Of a stretch of DNA of 64,000 bases, positions 45,466 to 53,949 are shown piece by piece. Source of the DNA: Microbacterium sp. LWH13-1.2 (GTDB lineage: Bacteria; Actinomycetota; Actinomycetes; Actinomycetales; Microbacteriaceae); assembly GCF_038397735.1 (NCBI RefSeq), contig NZ_CP151635.1:2976001-3040000 (forward strand), given 5' to 3'. The translations under genes were made by a program, and so were the position numbers. The notes below the pieces were generated by a model that was not told where the DNA came from, ran no database searches, and saw only the letters and a list, made by a program, of their open reading frames with translations. Positions within the stretch are counted from its first letter, which is position 1. The number at the start of each line of letters is the position of its first letter.

Positions 45466-45768
45466 ATGTCCACCGAAACCGCGCGCCGCTCCGTCCGCAT
45501 CCTCACCTGGATCGGAATCGCGACCGGGGTGATCGGCGGGCTCCTCGTCGCCTTCCCGACAGTGCTGCCCGTCGGGGGCCCGTGGGTGCAGCTCGCGCTG
45601 GGGATAGCGACGCTCGTCCTGGCCTTCCGCGCGCGCAAGATCGGGATCGCCGAGATCGAGGGATTCGACGGACGGATCTCTCTCTTCGCCGCACTGCTCG
45701 GATTCCTCATCGTCTTCTTCGCCGGCCAGGTCGCGTTCGGCATCCTCGTCGACGTCGCCAACCCGTGA
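45466..45768 (+). CDS. Small three-helix membrane protein
   Basis: The 100-residue protein has hydrophobic segments at about 11-30, 36-55 and 72-95. I do not recognise the family. TAGGCT lies seven bases before the ATG. It is divergent from the lyase gene and precedes the mntR-type gene by 60 bases, but that gene has its own promoter element. Confidence 0.72.
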   Translation: MSTETARRSVRILTWIGIATGVIGGLLVAFPTVLPVGGPWVQLALGIATLVLAFRARKIGIAEIEGFDGRISLFAALLGFLIVFFAGQVAFGILVDVANP

Positions 45769-45828
45769 GCACGACGCATCCGACCCGCGGCCTCTGAGCG
45801 CAGCGGACCGCTGATCTAGGCTGGACCC

Positions 45829-46461
45829 GTGGCATCCCCGGCAGCAGACGACTACCTCAAGACCGTCTACGCGCATACCGAGTGGCAGGACGCGCCGATC
45901 ACCCCCTCGGTGCTCGCCGCGAAGCTCGGCATCGCTCCCTCGTCGGTGACCGAGATGGTGAAGAAGCTCGCCGCCGCCGGTCTCGTCTCGCACGTGCCGT
46001 ACGGTGCGGTGCGACTCACGGATGCCGGCACGCAACGAGCCCTGGCGATGGTGCGCCGCCATCGGCTGATCGAGACCTGGCTCGTGCAGGAGTTCGGCTA
46101 CGGGTGGCACGAGGTGCACGACGAGGCCGAGGTGCTCGAGCACACGATCAGCGACCGACTGCTCGAGGGCATCGACGCACGCCTCGGACGGCCGCGTTTC
46201 GACCCGCACGGGGACGCGATCCCCGATGCGAACGGCGCGACCGCCCGAGAGCCGTTCGTGTTGCTCGCCGATGCACCGACGGGCCACACCGGGCGAGTGC
46301 TGCGCGTCGACGACCGCGACCCCGAGCTGTTGCGCGCGCTGGAGGCGGCGGGTGTCTCCGTCGCCGCGACCGTCACGATCACGGACTCCGGCATCGAGCT
46401 CGACGGCGCGCAGACAGCCCTCCCCGAGGGTGCGTCCGAGGTCGTCTGGCTCAGCGCCTGA
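45829..46461 (+). CDS. mntR: DtxR/MntR-family metal-dependent regulator
   Basis: The 210-residue protein has a winged helix (APITPSVLAAKLGIAPSSVT, VTEMVKKLAAAGLV) and a dimerisation domain with the metal ligands H-R-L-I-E and EAEVLEHTISD. The Glu at the position of DtxR Cys102 favours manganese selectivity, as in MntR. A C-terminal SH3-like domain (about 140-210) makes it DtxR-length. It probably represses mntH 3.2 kb away, whose promoter has two DtxR/MntR-like boxes. The GTG start lies six bases after TAGGCT, so it is likely leaderless. Confidence 0.88.
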   Translation: MASPAADDYLKTVYAHTEWQDAPITPSVLAAKLGIAPSSVTEMVKKLAAAGLVSHVPYGAVRLTDAGTQRALAMVRRHRLIETWLVQEFGYGWHEVHDEAEVLEHTISDRLLEGIDARLGRPRFDPHGDAIPDANGATAREPFVLLADAPTGHTGRVLRVDDRDPELLRALEAAGVSVAATVTITDSGIELDGAQTALPEGASEVVWLSA

Positions 46462-46558
46462 GTGCGGCCCGGGTCGTCCGACTCAGCGCCTGAACGGTTC
46501 CGGCTCGTTCGCTCGAACCTGACACCTGCCCGTGACCGCGGGCCAATAGGCTGTGCAC

Positions 46559-47368
46559 ATGGCACACCGCGATGACATCGAATGCTGGCTCACCGACATG
46601 GACGGCGTGCTCGTCCATGAGAACGACGCCATTCCCGGAGCCGCCGAGCTGCTCGCCGGATGGGAGCAGAACGAGATCCCGTACCTGGTCCTGACGAACA
46701 ACTCGATCTTCACCGCGCGCGACCTCTCCGCCCGCCTGCGGGCCAGCGGCCTGACCGTGCCCGAGGAGCGCATCTGGACCTCGGCCCTCGCGACCGCGGA
46801 CTTCCTCGCACAGCAGCTGCCAGGGGGCTCGGCCTTCGTGATCGGCGAGGCCGGCATCCTGACCGCCCTGCACGAGGCCGGGTTCATCATGACCGAGACG
46901 AACCCCGACTTCGTGGTCGTCGGCGAGACCCGCAACTACTCGTTCGAGGCCATCACCAAGGCGATCCGGCTCATCATCAGGGGCGCGCGCTTCATCGTCA
47001 CGAACCCGGATGCCACGGGCCCGTCGGCCGACGGAGTGATGCCGGCGACCGGTGCGATCGCCGCCCTCATCACCAAGGCCACCGGCAAGGAGCCGTACGT
47101 CGTCGGCAAGCCGAACCCGATGATGTTCCGCTCGGCCCTGAACAAGATCGGCGCGCACTCGAAGAAGACGGGCATGATCGGCGACCGCATGGACACCGAC
47201 ATCATCGCCGGCATCGAGGCTGGCCTGCACACCGTGCTGGTCATGACCGGCATCAGCGACCAGGCCGAGGTCGAGAAGTACCCGTTCCGCCCCGACGAGA
47301 TCGTCGACTCCGTCGCCGACCTGCTGCCGACCGTCACCGAGTCGATCCCGACGCTCGACGAGGACTGA
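46559..47368 (+). CDS. HAD-IIA hydrolase (NagD-like phosphatase)
   Basis: The 269-residue protein has the HAD motifs TDMDGVLVHE near the N-terminus, VLTNNS (motif II), a Lys in KPNPMMF (motif III) and GDRMDTDIIAG (motif IV), with the IIA cap between. Family members dephosphorylate sugar or nucleoside phosphates. ATG 46559 is favoured over a GTG six bases earlier because TAGGCT then lies exactly six bases upstream. The next gene starts one base after its stop, so the two are probably one transcript. Confidence 0.92.
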   Translation: MAHRDDIECWLTDMDGVLVHENDAIPGAAELLAGWEQNEIPYLVLTNNSIFTARDLSARLRASGLTVPEERIWTSALATADFLAQQLPGGSAFVIGEAGILTALHEAGFIMTETNPDFVVVGETRNYSFEAITKAIRLIIRGARFIVTNPDATGPSADGVMPATGAIAALITKATGKEPYVVGKPNPMMFRSALNKIGAHSKKTGMIGDRMDTDIIAGIEAGLHTVLVMTGISDQAEVEKYPFRPDEIVDSVADLLPTVTESIPTLDED

Positions 47369-47369
47369 C

Positions 47370-47939
47370 ATGGGGGCGCTCGACGAGGGAGAGCGTGTCG
47401 TCGCAGCGGATGCTGCCGTCTGGCGCGCCTGGCTCGAGGAGCATCACGAGCGCACCGCCGGAGTCTGGCTGCTGAGCGTGCGCGGCAGCCGCGCGGACGG
47501 CGTCGGATACGAGGATGCCGTGCGCCAGGCACTGTGCTTCGGATGGATCGACGGCCCGGTGCGCACCTTCGACGATCAGACCGTCGGGCAATGGTTCTCG
47601 CCCCGACGCCGCGGCAGCGGGTGGGCGGCGACGAACAAGGCGCGTCTGGTCGCCCTCGAAGCTGCGGGGCTCCTCGCCCCGGCCGGCATCCGCGTGCTCG
47701 AGGCCGCGAAGGCCGACGGGTCCTGGACCGTGCTCGACGGCCCCGAGGCGGGCATCGAGCCCGACGAGCTGACCGAGGCACTGGATGCCGTGCCCGCCGC
47801 GCGCGCGAACTGGGATGCGTTCCCGAAGTCGGTCAAGAAGTTCGGCCTCACACACATCGCGATGGCGAAGCGCGCAGAGACGCGTGCCGCGCGGATCGCG
47901 AAGATCGTGGCGGATGCCGCGGAGGGGAAACGCCCATGA
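47370..47939 (+). CDS. YdeI/OmpD-associated family protein
   Basis: The 189-residue protein has the family hallmarks: GVWLLSVRG, DAVRQALCFGWIDG and FSPRRRGSGWAATNKARL, followed by the helical C-terminal half. YdeI proteins have been linked to bacteriocin or peptide protection in Gram-negatives; the role here is unknown. It follows the HAD gene closely and overlaps the next small gene by four bases. Confidence 0.88.
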   Translation: MGALDEGERVVAADAAVWRAWLEEHHERTAGVWLLSVRGSRADGVGYEDAVRQALCFGWIDGPVRTFDDQTVGQWFSPRRRGSGWAATNKARLVALEAAGLLAPAGIRVLEAAKADGSWTVLDGPEAGIEPDELTEALDAVPAARANWDAFPKSVKKFGLTHIAMAKRAETRAARIAKIVADAAEGKRP

Positions 47940-48106
47940 ACCAGTCGGACCTGCTCTTCCTGGTGGTCTTCCTGATCCTTCTCAGCACGCTGACGGTGTT
48001 CGTCGTCCAGTTCTGGCGCTCCCGTCGCCGCGGCGGAGACGGCGAGGGCGACGGACGCGCCGGCTGGTGGGAAGGCCCCTGGGACGACGACGACCGCAAG
48101 CGCTGA
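47936..48106 (+). CDS. 56-residue single-pass membrane protein
   Basis: A short gene overlaps the YdeI stop (ATGA). One hydrophobic helix (LLFLVVFLILLSTLTVFVVQF) is followed by a basic and then Trp/Asp-rich tail ending GPWDDDDRKR. The translational coupling supports it as a real gene. Function unknown. Confidence 0.7.
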   Translation: MNQSDLLFLVVFLILLSTLTVFVVQFWRSRRRGGDGEGDGRAGWWEGPWDDDDRKR

Positions 48107-48131
48107 GCGCGGCCTTCCCTTCCATCCCCCC

Positions 48132-49301
48132 TCAGCCCAGGGTGAGGCTGCGCACTCGCTCGACCGGCTCCGGCATCCTCAGCGGTCCTGCGCCCGGGGT
48201 GATCGTGCCGAGGATGCGCGGCTCCCGGGCTCCGGTGCCTCCGGGCGTCACCGCGGCCACGCCGTGCATGGTGCACCAGCCGATGAGGGCGAACAGGATC
48301 GCCTCCTTGCCGTCGACGGACGCACCGAGCTCGTCGGCCAGCACGACCTCGACCTCGGGGAGCGCGTCCCGCAGCCCCTGCATGATCAGCGGGTTGTGGC
48401 ATCCGCCGCCCGAGACGGCGAGGAAGCCGATGCCAGCGGCCCGGACGTCCTGCGCGACAGTTCGCACCGTCAGCTCCGTGAGGGTGCGCACGAGGTCGGG
48501 GACGGAGAGCGCGCGACCCGAGGAGCCCGTGAGGCGGTCGACGTGCGCGCGGACATAGTCGAGGTGGAAGTGCTCCTTGCCGGTGCTCTTGGGGGCAGCG
48601 AGCGAGTAGTACGGGTCGGCGAGAAGAGCTGCGAGGAGATCTTCGTCGACGGCGCCGGTACGCGCGATGGCAGCGTCCGCGTCGTAGCCTCGCTCGTGCA
48701 GTCCTTCGGCCACGACGACCGCATCGACCAGCGCGTTCGCCGGGCCGACGTCGTACGCCGAAAGCGCGTCGGTGCCCACCACGGTCATGTTGGCGATGCC
48801 GCCGAGGTTCACCGCAGCCGAGACTCCCGCTCGGCCACGCAGCAGCAGCTCGTCGAGGAACGACACCAGCGGAGCACCGTGTCCACCGGCGGTGATGTCG
48901 CGGATGCGCACGTCCGACACGACCGGCGCGCCCACCCGCTCGGCGATCCATGCCGGCTGGCCGATCTGCAGGGTGCCGAGCGCATGACCGTCGGCGACCC
49001 AGTGGAAGACCGTCTGGCCGTGCGTGCACACGGCGTCCACTCCCCCGATCGCGTCGGATGCCGTGGCGGCGACCTCGGCGAAGGCCTGCCCGATCAGAGT
49101 GTCGAGTTCGCAGACCTCGGCGAGGGTCGTGGACGTCGGAGGCAGCGCGGCGATGAGACGGGCCCGGAGCTCCGGCGCGTACGGGATGCTGTCGTCGTGC
49201 AGCACCGTGCCGCGCAATGCGCCGTCGCTCTCCTCGAAATCCACGACCGTGACGTCGATGCCGTCATGTGAGGTGCCCGAGAGCAGTCCGAGTACGCGCA
49301 T
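48132..49301 (-). CDS. anmK: Anhydro-N-acetylmuramic acid kinase
   Basis: The 389-residue enzyme phosphorylates and opens 1,6-anhydro-MurNAc in peptidoglycan recycling. It starts VLGLLSGTSHDGIDV, where the family usually has SGTSLDGID. It has AVNLGGIANMTVV, VSGGGCHNPLIM and GKEAILFALIG. AAAGGAACAGG lies before ATG 49301; the frame is open further upstream but unsupported. No murQ or nagK is nearby. It faces the YdeI run convergently. Confidence 0.9.
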   Translation of the reverse strand: MRVLGLLSGTSHDGIDVTVVDFEESDGALRGTVLHDDSIPYAPELRARLIAALPPTSTTLAEVCELDTLIGQAFAEVAATASDAIGGVDAVCTHGQTVFHWVADGHALGTLQIGQPAWIAERVGAPVVSDVRIRDITAGGHGAPLVSFLDELLLRGRAGVSAAVNLGGIANMTVVGTDALSAYDVGPANALVDAVVVAEGLHERGYDADAAIARTGAVDEDLLAALLADPYYSLAAPKSTGKEHFHLDYVRAHVDRLTGSSGRALSVPDLVRTLTELTVRTVAQDVRAAGIGFLAVSGGGCHNPLIMQGLRDALPEVEVVLADELGASVDGKEAILFALIGWCTMHGVAAVTPGGTGAREPRILGTITPGAGPLRMPEPVERVRSLTLG

Positions 49302-49502
49302 GCCTGTTCCTTTCGTCGCCTGGTACGAGCGTAGGGCCGATTTGTTAGGGAGGCGAACGGAAAGGTGAATCTCTTCTGCACAGATGACCACCGAGCCGAA
49401 TCGTCCACCGTCGTCGGCACGACGTCCTCCGCCGCGCCGACCCACACACGTGCCGCACGTAGCATTCTGCGAGACCCCACCCTCCACCCGCAGAATGGGA
49501 GC

Positions 49503-49733
49503 ATGTTCGTGTCCGCAGAGACCATCACGACCGTCATCAGCGCGCTCGGCATCGTGCTCACGCTGGGGAGCAGTATGCTCGCGGGCTTCGCCTGGTGCAT
49601 CCGCAGATGCGACCGTGTCGAGCAGACCCTCGGTGCACGCATCGATGCGGTCGCGGCCGACACGACCGAGCTCAAGATCGCGATGGCCCGACTCGAAGGT
49701 CCGCAGCGCCACCTGATCGTCGCGGCCCGCTGA
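49503..49733 (+). CDS. Small membrane-anchored coiled-coil protein, relative of the 24863 gene
   Basis: The 76-residue protein has one membrane helix (about 9-30) and a short charged helix ending TTELKIAMARLEGPQRHL. The 24863-25339 product shares this layout and the final ARLEGP but has a long repeat expansion between. Both are preceded by CAGA(A/C)T-GGGAG(C/G) six bases before the ATG. Function unknown. It lies 201 bases from the divergent anmK start. Confidence 0.68.
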   Translation: MFVSAETITTVISALGIVLTLGSSMLAGFAWCIRRCDRVEQTLGARIDAVAADTTELKIAMARLEGPQRHLIVAAR

Positions 49734-49758
49734 CGCGACGACAGCCAGCGACGGCGAT

Positions 49759-50661
49759 TCAGCGCAGGACGAGCGCCGCGGCGCCGATGAGCGGTCCCTC
49801 GTCGCCGAGCCCCGAGCGCACGACTCGGGTGCGACGCGAATACTCGTGAGCCGCGCTCGCGGTCAGGGCCTGCTGCACGAGGTCGATGTAGTCGGCGGAC
49901 ACCCGCGAGAATCCGCCGCCGATCGCGACGGTATCGAGGTCGACGAGGGTCGCTGCATCCGCGAGGGCCTCACCGACGGCCTTCGCCGAACGTTCGATGG
50001 CCGCACGCGCGGTCGCGTCGCCCGCGGCGGCATCCCGCGCCAGGTCCTCGCCGGTGGCTCCCGCCCAGCCCTGCTGCTGCGCCCAGGCGGCACTCGACGG
50101 GCCGGAGGCGATCTCCTCGAGCGTGAGTCCGCCTTCGCGGCGCACCTGTCCGAGGTGTCCGGCGTTGCCGGTAGCGCCGGGGATGTACGCGCCGTTGACG
50201 ACGAATCCCCCGCCGACGCCGGTGGAGACGACGATCGACAGCGATGCTCCGGCATCCTGAGTGGCGCCCAGCCACGACTCGGCGAGCGCGAGCGCACCGC
50301 CGTCGTGACCGAAGACCGTGGGCAGCGCACGGCCGAGGATCCCGGAGGCGGTCGTGCGCACCGCATCCGCGAGACCGTATCCGCGGGCTGCAGGCATGTT
50401 CACCGGAAGGATCTGACCGGCAGTCCGGTCGATCGGCCCCGCACTGCCGATGCCGGCGCCGATGAGCTCGCCGTCTTCGGGGAGGCGGGAGAGCGCATGG
50501 GCGATCACCGTCGCGATCGCATCGTCGAGCGACGCGGGAGTGGCATCCCGACCGGTCGCCCTACGACTGCGGCTTCCACGCACCAGCGTGCCGTGCTCGT
50601 CCACGAGCGCGGCCTCCATCTTCGTGCCGCCCACGTCGACGGCCAGGGCGTAGCGGGTCAC
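49759..50661 (-). CDS. ROK-family sugar kinase without the usual zinc motif
   Basis: The 300-residue protein has ATP motif DVGGTKMEAALV near the N-terminus, GIGSAGPIDRTAG, VFGHDGGALALAE and the VSTGVGGGFVVNG glycine loop. In ROK kinases a CxCGxxGC zinc motif follows the GHxG element. Here GNAGHLGQVRREGG runs straight into LTLEEIASG with no cysteines. The fold is still ROK, and sugar kinase activity is inferred. GTG 50661 overlaps the pyrE stop by four bases. Confidence 0.85.
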   Translation of the reverse strand: MTRYALAVDVGGTKMEAALVDEHGTLVRGSRSRRATGRDATPASLDDAIATVIAHALSRLPEDGELIGAGIGSAGPIDRTAGQILPVNMPAARGYGLADAVRTTASGILGRALPTVFGHDGGALALAESWLGATQDAGASLSIVVSTGVGGGFVVNGAYIPGATGNAGHLGQVRREGGLTLEEIASGPSSAAWAQQQGWAGATGEDLARDAAAGDATARAAIERSAKAVGEALADAATLVDLDTVAIGGGFSRVSADYIDLVQQALTASAAHEYSRRTRVVRSGLGDEGPLIGAAALVLR

Positions 50662-51218
50662 TGGGGGTCGAGTCCGAGGTCGTCGAGGTCGAAGGCCGCA
50701 CGCCATTCGAGGCCCTCGGCTTCGATCGCTGCCTGAGCGCCGGTCTTGCGGTCGACGATCACGGCGACGGCGACGATCTCGGCGCCCTCCTTGCGCAGCG
50801 CCTCGACGGCCTTGAGCGCCGACTGCCCGGTCGTCGAGGTGTCTTCGAGCACGACGACGCGCTTGCCCTTGACGTCTGCCCCCTCGATCTGGCGACCGCG
50901 TCCGTGGTCCTTCGGCTCCTTGCGCACCACGAACGCGTCGAGCGGGCGGTCGGTGGCGACCGAGGCGTGCAGCACCGAGTTCGCGATGGGATCGGCCCCG
51001 AGGGTCAGGCCTCCGACCGCGACCACGTCGAGGTCGCCGATCAGGTCGAGCATGATGCGGCCGATCGCGGGAGCCGCCCGGTGGTCGAGTGTGAGCTTGC
51101 GCATGTCGACGTAGTACGTCGCCTTCTTGCCGCTCGAGAGCGTGAAGTCTCCGTGGAACACGGCCTCGTCCTTGATCAGGTCGAGGAGGGTCTGGCGGTC
51201 TGCGTCGAGTGCGGTCAC
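50658..51218 (-). CDS. pyrE: Orotate phosphoribosyltransferase
   Basis: The 186-residue enzyme joins orotate to PRPP in pyrimidine synthesis. The PRPP loop is VVVLEDTSTTGQSALKAVEA and the lysine-bearing loop is VVRKEPKDHGRGRQIEG. FTLSSGKKATYYVDMRKLTL near the start is typical. TACACT lies seven bases before the GTG. It is divergent from xthA and coupled to a ROK kinase gene. Confidence 0.95.
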   Translation of the reverse strand: MTALDADRQTLLDLIKDEAVFHGDFTLSSGKKATYYVDMRKLTLDHRAAPAIGRIMLDLIGDLDVVAVGGLTLGADPIANSVLHASVATDRPLDAFVVRKEPKDHGRGRQIEGADVKGKRVVVLEDTSTTGQSALKAVEALRKEGAEIVAVAVIVDRKTGAQAAIEAEGLEWRAAFDLDDLGLDPQ

Positions 51219-51255
51219 GGCATCCAGTGTAGGAGGTGGGCCCTAGGCTTGACGC

Positions 51256-52101
51256 ATGCGCTTGGCCACCTGGAACGTCAACTCCATCCGCACCCGTGTC
51301 ACCCGCACCGTCGAGTTCGCCGTCCGAGAGGACATCGACGTGCTGGCGATGCAGGAGATCAAGTGCAAGCCCGAGCAGTTCCCGTACGGGCCGTTCGAAG
51401 AAGCCGGATATCACGTCGAGGTGCACGGCCTCAATCAGTGGAACGGCGTCGCGATCGCGAGCCGCCTGCCGATCACCGACGTCCGCACCTCGTTCGACGG
51501 CATGCCGGGCTTCGCCAAGGGGCATGAGGGCCCGGATGCTCCGCTCGAGGCGCGCGCGCTGGGCGTGCTCGTCGACGGCGTGCGCGTGTGGAGCCTGTAT
51601 GTGCCGAACGGCCGCTCGCTCGAGGACCCGCACTACACGTACAAGCTGCACTGGCTCGAGGAGCTGAAGAAGGCGACTGCCGCCGAGCTGTCGGAGAACC
51701 CCGATCTGCCTCTCGCACTGGTCGGCGACTTCAACATCATCCCGTTCGACAAGGACAACGGTGACCCCGACATCGTCGAGGGCGTCTCGACGCACGTCTC
51801 GCCGCAGGAGCGCGAGGCCTTCTTCGCGTTCGGCGACGCGGGCCTCACCGACGTGGTGCGACCGCTGATCCCCGAGGGATTCACCTACTGGGACTACCAG
51901 CGCCTGAAGTTCCCTCGCAACGAGGGCGTGCGCATCGACTTCGTCCTCGGCTCGAAGACGCTTGCAGATGCGGTCACCGGCGCTTCGATCCACCGCGACG
52001 AGCGCAAGGGCGAGCAGCCGAGCGACCACGTCCCCGTGGTCGTCGAGTTCGACCTCGGCGGCGCTGAAGAAGACGACGACCTGCCGATGATCTTCTCCTG
52101 A
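51256..52101 (+). CDS. xthA: Exodeoxyribonuclease III / AP endonuclease
   Basis: The 281-residue protein has the endonuclease-exonuclease-phosphatase motifs: TWNVNSIRTR, MQEIKCKPEQFPYG, GDFNIIPFDKDN and the catalytic His in SDHVPVVVEFDL. It processes abasic sites in base-excision repair. TAGGCT lies exactly six bases before the ATG. A HAD gene follows six bases after the stop. Confidence 0.95.
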   Translation: MRLATWNVNSIRTRVTRTVEFAVREDIDVLAMQEIKCKPEQFPYGPFEEAGYHVEVHGLNQWNGVAIASRLPITDVRTSFDGMPGFAKGHEGPDAPLEARALGVLVDGVRVWSLYVPNGRSLEDPHYTYKLHWLEELKKATAAELSENPDLPLALVGDFNIIPFDKDNGDPDIVEGVSTHVSPQEREAFFAFGDAGLTDVVRPLIPEGFTYWDYQRLKFPRNEGVRIDFVLGSKTLADAVTGASIHRDERKGEQPSDHVPVVVEFDLGGAEEDDDLPMIFS

Positions 52102-52106
52102 GTGCT

Positions 52107-52916
52107 GTGTCGCTTCGCCTGATCGCCACCGATCTCGACGGGACGCTGCTCGATTCGTCGTCCACGGTCACGCGGCGCACACGGGCGGCACTCGACCGGG
52201 CGCGGACTCGCGGCATCCATGTCGTGCCCGTGACCGCCCGGCAGCCGATCGGACTCCGGGCGGTCGCCGACGGCGCGGGCTTCGACGGGTGGGCGCTGTG
52301 CAGCAACGGCGCCTATGCGACGCACCTCACGGACGGACGGATGCTGTTCGCCGAGGAGCTTCCGCCCGAGACGATCCGCGCCTTGGCCGAGGCGCTCCGC
52401 GCCAGCATCCCCGGACTGTTGTTCGCGAGCGTGCGCGAGGGCGGCGAGACGTTCGTCGCCCAGCACGGCTATGCCGAGATCGCCGATCTGTCGGATCACA
52501 AGCGCGACCCGCGCACGATGGGCGGTGTGGGGCTCGACCAGGTGCTCGCCGCTCCCAGTCTGAAGCTCGTGATCCGGCATCCGGAGCTCGCACCGTCTGC
52601 ACTGTTCGAAGCGCTGTGCGACCTCGGGCTCACCGGCTTCGAGGCCACGCTGTCGGGGGCGCCGTTCGTCGAGGTCATGGCGCAGGGCGTCACCAAGGCC
52701 ACCGGCCTCGCCCGCCTCTGCGAGCACCTCGAGATCGACCGCCGCGACGTGATCGCCTTCGGCGATGCGCTCAACGACGTCGAGATGCTCCGCTGGGCAG
52801 GCCTCGGGGTCGCGATGGCCGATGCCGATGACGTCGTGCAGGATGCCGCCGACGAGACGACGACGTCGAACGACGACGACGGCGTCGCGAGGGTGATCGA
52901 GCGCCTGCTCGGCTGA
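52107..52916 (+). CDS. HAD-IIB (Cof-type) phosphatase
   Basis: The 269-residue protein has DLDGTLLDSSS near the N-terminus, VTARQP (motif II), a conserved Lys near GVTKATGLARL (motif III) and IAFGDALNDVEML (motif IV), with the Cof-type cap. Sugar phosphates or flavin-type compounds are common substrates. The GTG start is within six bases of the xthA stop, so it is co-transcribed. Confidence 0.9.
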   Translation: MSLRLIATDLDGTLLDSSSTVTRRTRAALDRARTRGIHVVPVTARQPIGLRAVADGAGFDGWALCSNGAYATHLTDGRMLFAEELPPETIRALAEALRASIPGLLFASVREGGETFVAQHGYAEIADLSDHKRDPRTMGGVGLDQVLAAPSLKLVIRHPELAPSALFEALCDLGLTGFEATLSGAPFVEVMAQGVTKATGLARLCEHLEIDRRDVIAFGDALNDVEMLRWAGLGVAMADADDVVQDAADETTTSNDDDGVARVIERLLG

Positions 52917-52918
52917 CG

Positions 52919-52945
52919 CGTCGAGTCGGGTCGAGTCGAGTCGAA
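52919..52945 (+). repeat. Short GTCGAGTCG tandem run
   Basis: Between two convergent genes a GTCGA-type pentamer is repeated five times. It may simply be low-complexity sequence. Confidence 0.6.
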
Positions 52946-52948
52946 GGG

Positions 52949-53575
52949 TCAGTCCTCGAAGGTCCCGACCTCGGGCACCCGATCCGTCCGGCCGTAGCGC
53001 AGCAGCATCACGCCGCCGTCATCTGCGATCGGGGGCGCGAGCAGCCGCAGCACCGACGGCAGCGCGCCGTCGTCGAACACCTTCTTGCCTGTGCCGAGCA
53101 GGATCGGGTACACCCACAGATTCAGCTCATCGAACAGGCCCTCGGCGAGCAATGAGTGCACGAGGTCGATGCTGCCGATCACGTGCACCTCGTGGTGCTG
53201 CGCCCGCAGCTCGACGATCTCTGCGGCGAGGTCCTCGCCCACCCGGTGACTGTTCTGCCAATCGAGCATGATGCCGGCATCCCGTGTCGCCACGTACTTC
53301 GGAACCCGGTCGAAGAGCCTGCCGATCTCTCCCGACGGGCCCTCGGTGTGCTGCGGCCAGTACGCGGCGAAGATGTCGTAGGTGCGGCGGCCGAGCAGCA
53401 GGGCGTCGAGCCGCTGCATCCCCTGTGAGACGGTCTCCCCCATGCCCGACGACGGGTATCCGGCCTGCCAGCCGCTGAAGCGGAATCCGCCGGACGGGTC
53501 CTCGTCGGTGCCGCCGGGCCCCTGGGCGACGCCGTCGAGGGTCATGAAGAGGTCGATCAGGATGCGTCCGGCCAT
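52949..53575 (-). CDS. Dihydrofolate-reductase-like RibD C-terminal domain protein
   Basis: The 208-residue protein has LIDLFMTLDGVAQGPGG at the start, then LDALLLGRRTYDIFAAYWP and the HEVHVIGSIDLVHSLLAEG segment, the RibD-C signature with an NADPH-binding feel. The substrate is unknown. ATG 53575 was chosen because AAAGGAGC lies before it; an earlier in-frame start is possible. It converges with the HAD gene and is near an HxlR/VOC operon on the same strand. Confidence 0.88.
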   Translation of the reverse strand: MAGRILIDLFMTLDGVAQGPGGTDEDPSGGFRFSGWQAGYPSSGMGETVSQGMQRLDALLLGRRTYDIFAAYWPQHTEGPSGEIGRLFDRVPKYVATRDAGIMLDWQNSHRVGEDLAAEIVELRAQHHEVHVIGSIDLVHSLLAEGLFDELNLWVYPILLGTGKKVFDDGALPSVLRLLAPPIADDGGVMLLRYGRTDRVPEVGTFED

Positions 53576-53631
53576 CAGAGTGCTCCTTTGCACGAGAGAT
53601 CCTGCACGATGACACGGCTCACCCTATGCGC

Positions 53632-53949
53632 TCACTCGGAGGCGCGGGAGGGTGTCTGGTCGACGGGATCCGACCGTTGCTCGCCCCACCGGCCGAGCGC
53701 CTCGATCGCGACGCGCAAAGCGAGACCTCGATCGGTGAGCCCGTAGGCGCGCGTGTTGTGCCGGAGGGCAAGCCTGCTGAGCACTCCCGCCGCCTCGAGT
53801 TCTCGCAGACGTGTCGCGAGCATGTTCGTCGGCACCCCGAGATCGCGCTGCAGATCGCCGTACCTCTGCGGCCCGTCGAGAAGCTTCTCGACGATGAGCA
53901 GCGCCCACCGGGCACCGACGACGTCGAGGGCTGCAGCGAGGTCGCTCAC
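53632..53949 (-). CDS. HxlR-family winged-helix regulator
   Basis: The 105-residue protein has the HxlR pattern ALDVVGARWALLIVEKLLDG, RYGDLQRDLGVPTNMLATRL and RELEAAGVLSRL, with a C-terminal extension. No conserved redox Cys is seen. Its GTG start overlaps the VOC gene stop by four bases. It probably acts on its own operon through the palindrome at 54359-54375. Confidence 0.9.
   Translation of the reverse strand: MSDLAAALDVVGARWALLIVEKLLDGPQRYGDLQRDLGVPTNMLATRLRELEAAGVLSRLALRHNTRAYGLTDRGLALRVAIEALGRWGEQRSDPVDQTPSRASE

Noticed and set aside
41414..45532. A very long plus-strand open frame (over 1,300 codons) running across mntH and antisense to the lyase gene
   Set aside because: High GC removes stop codons from shadow frames. 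The composition is Arg/Gly/His-rich with no domain, and it crosses a strong terminator and two real genes.
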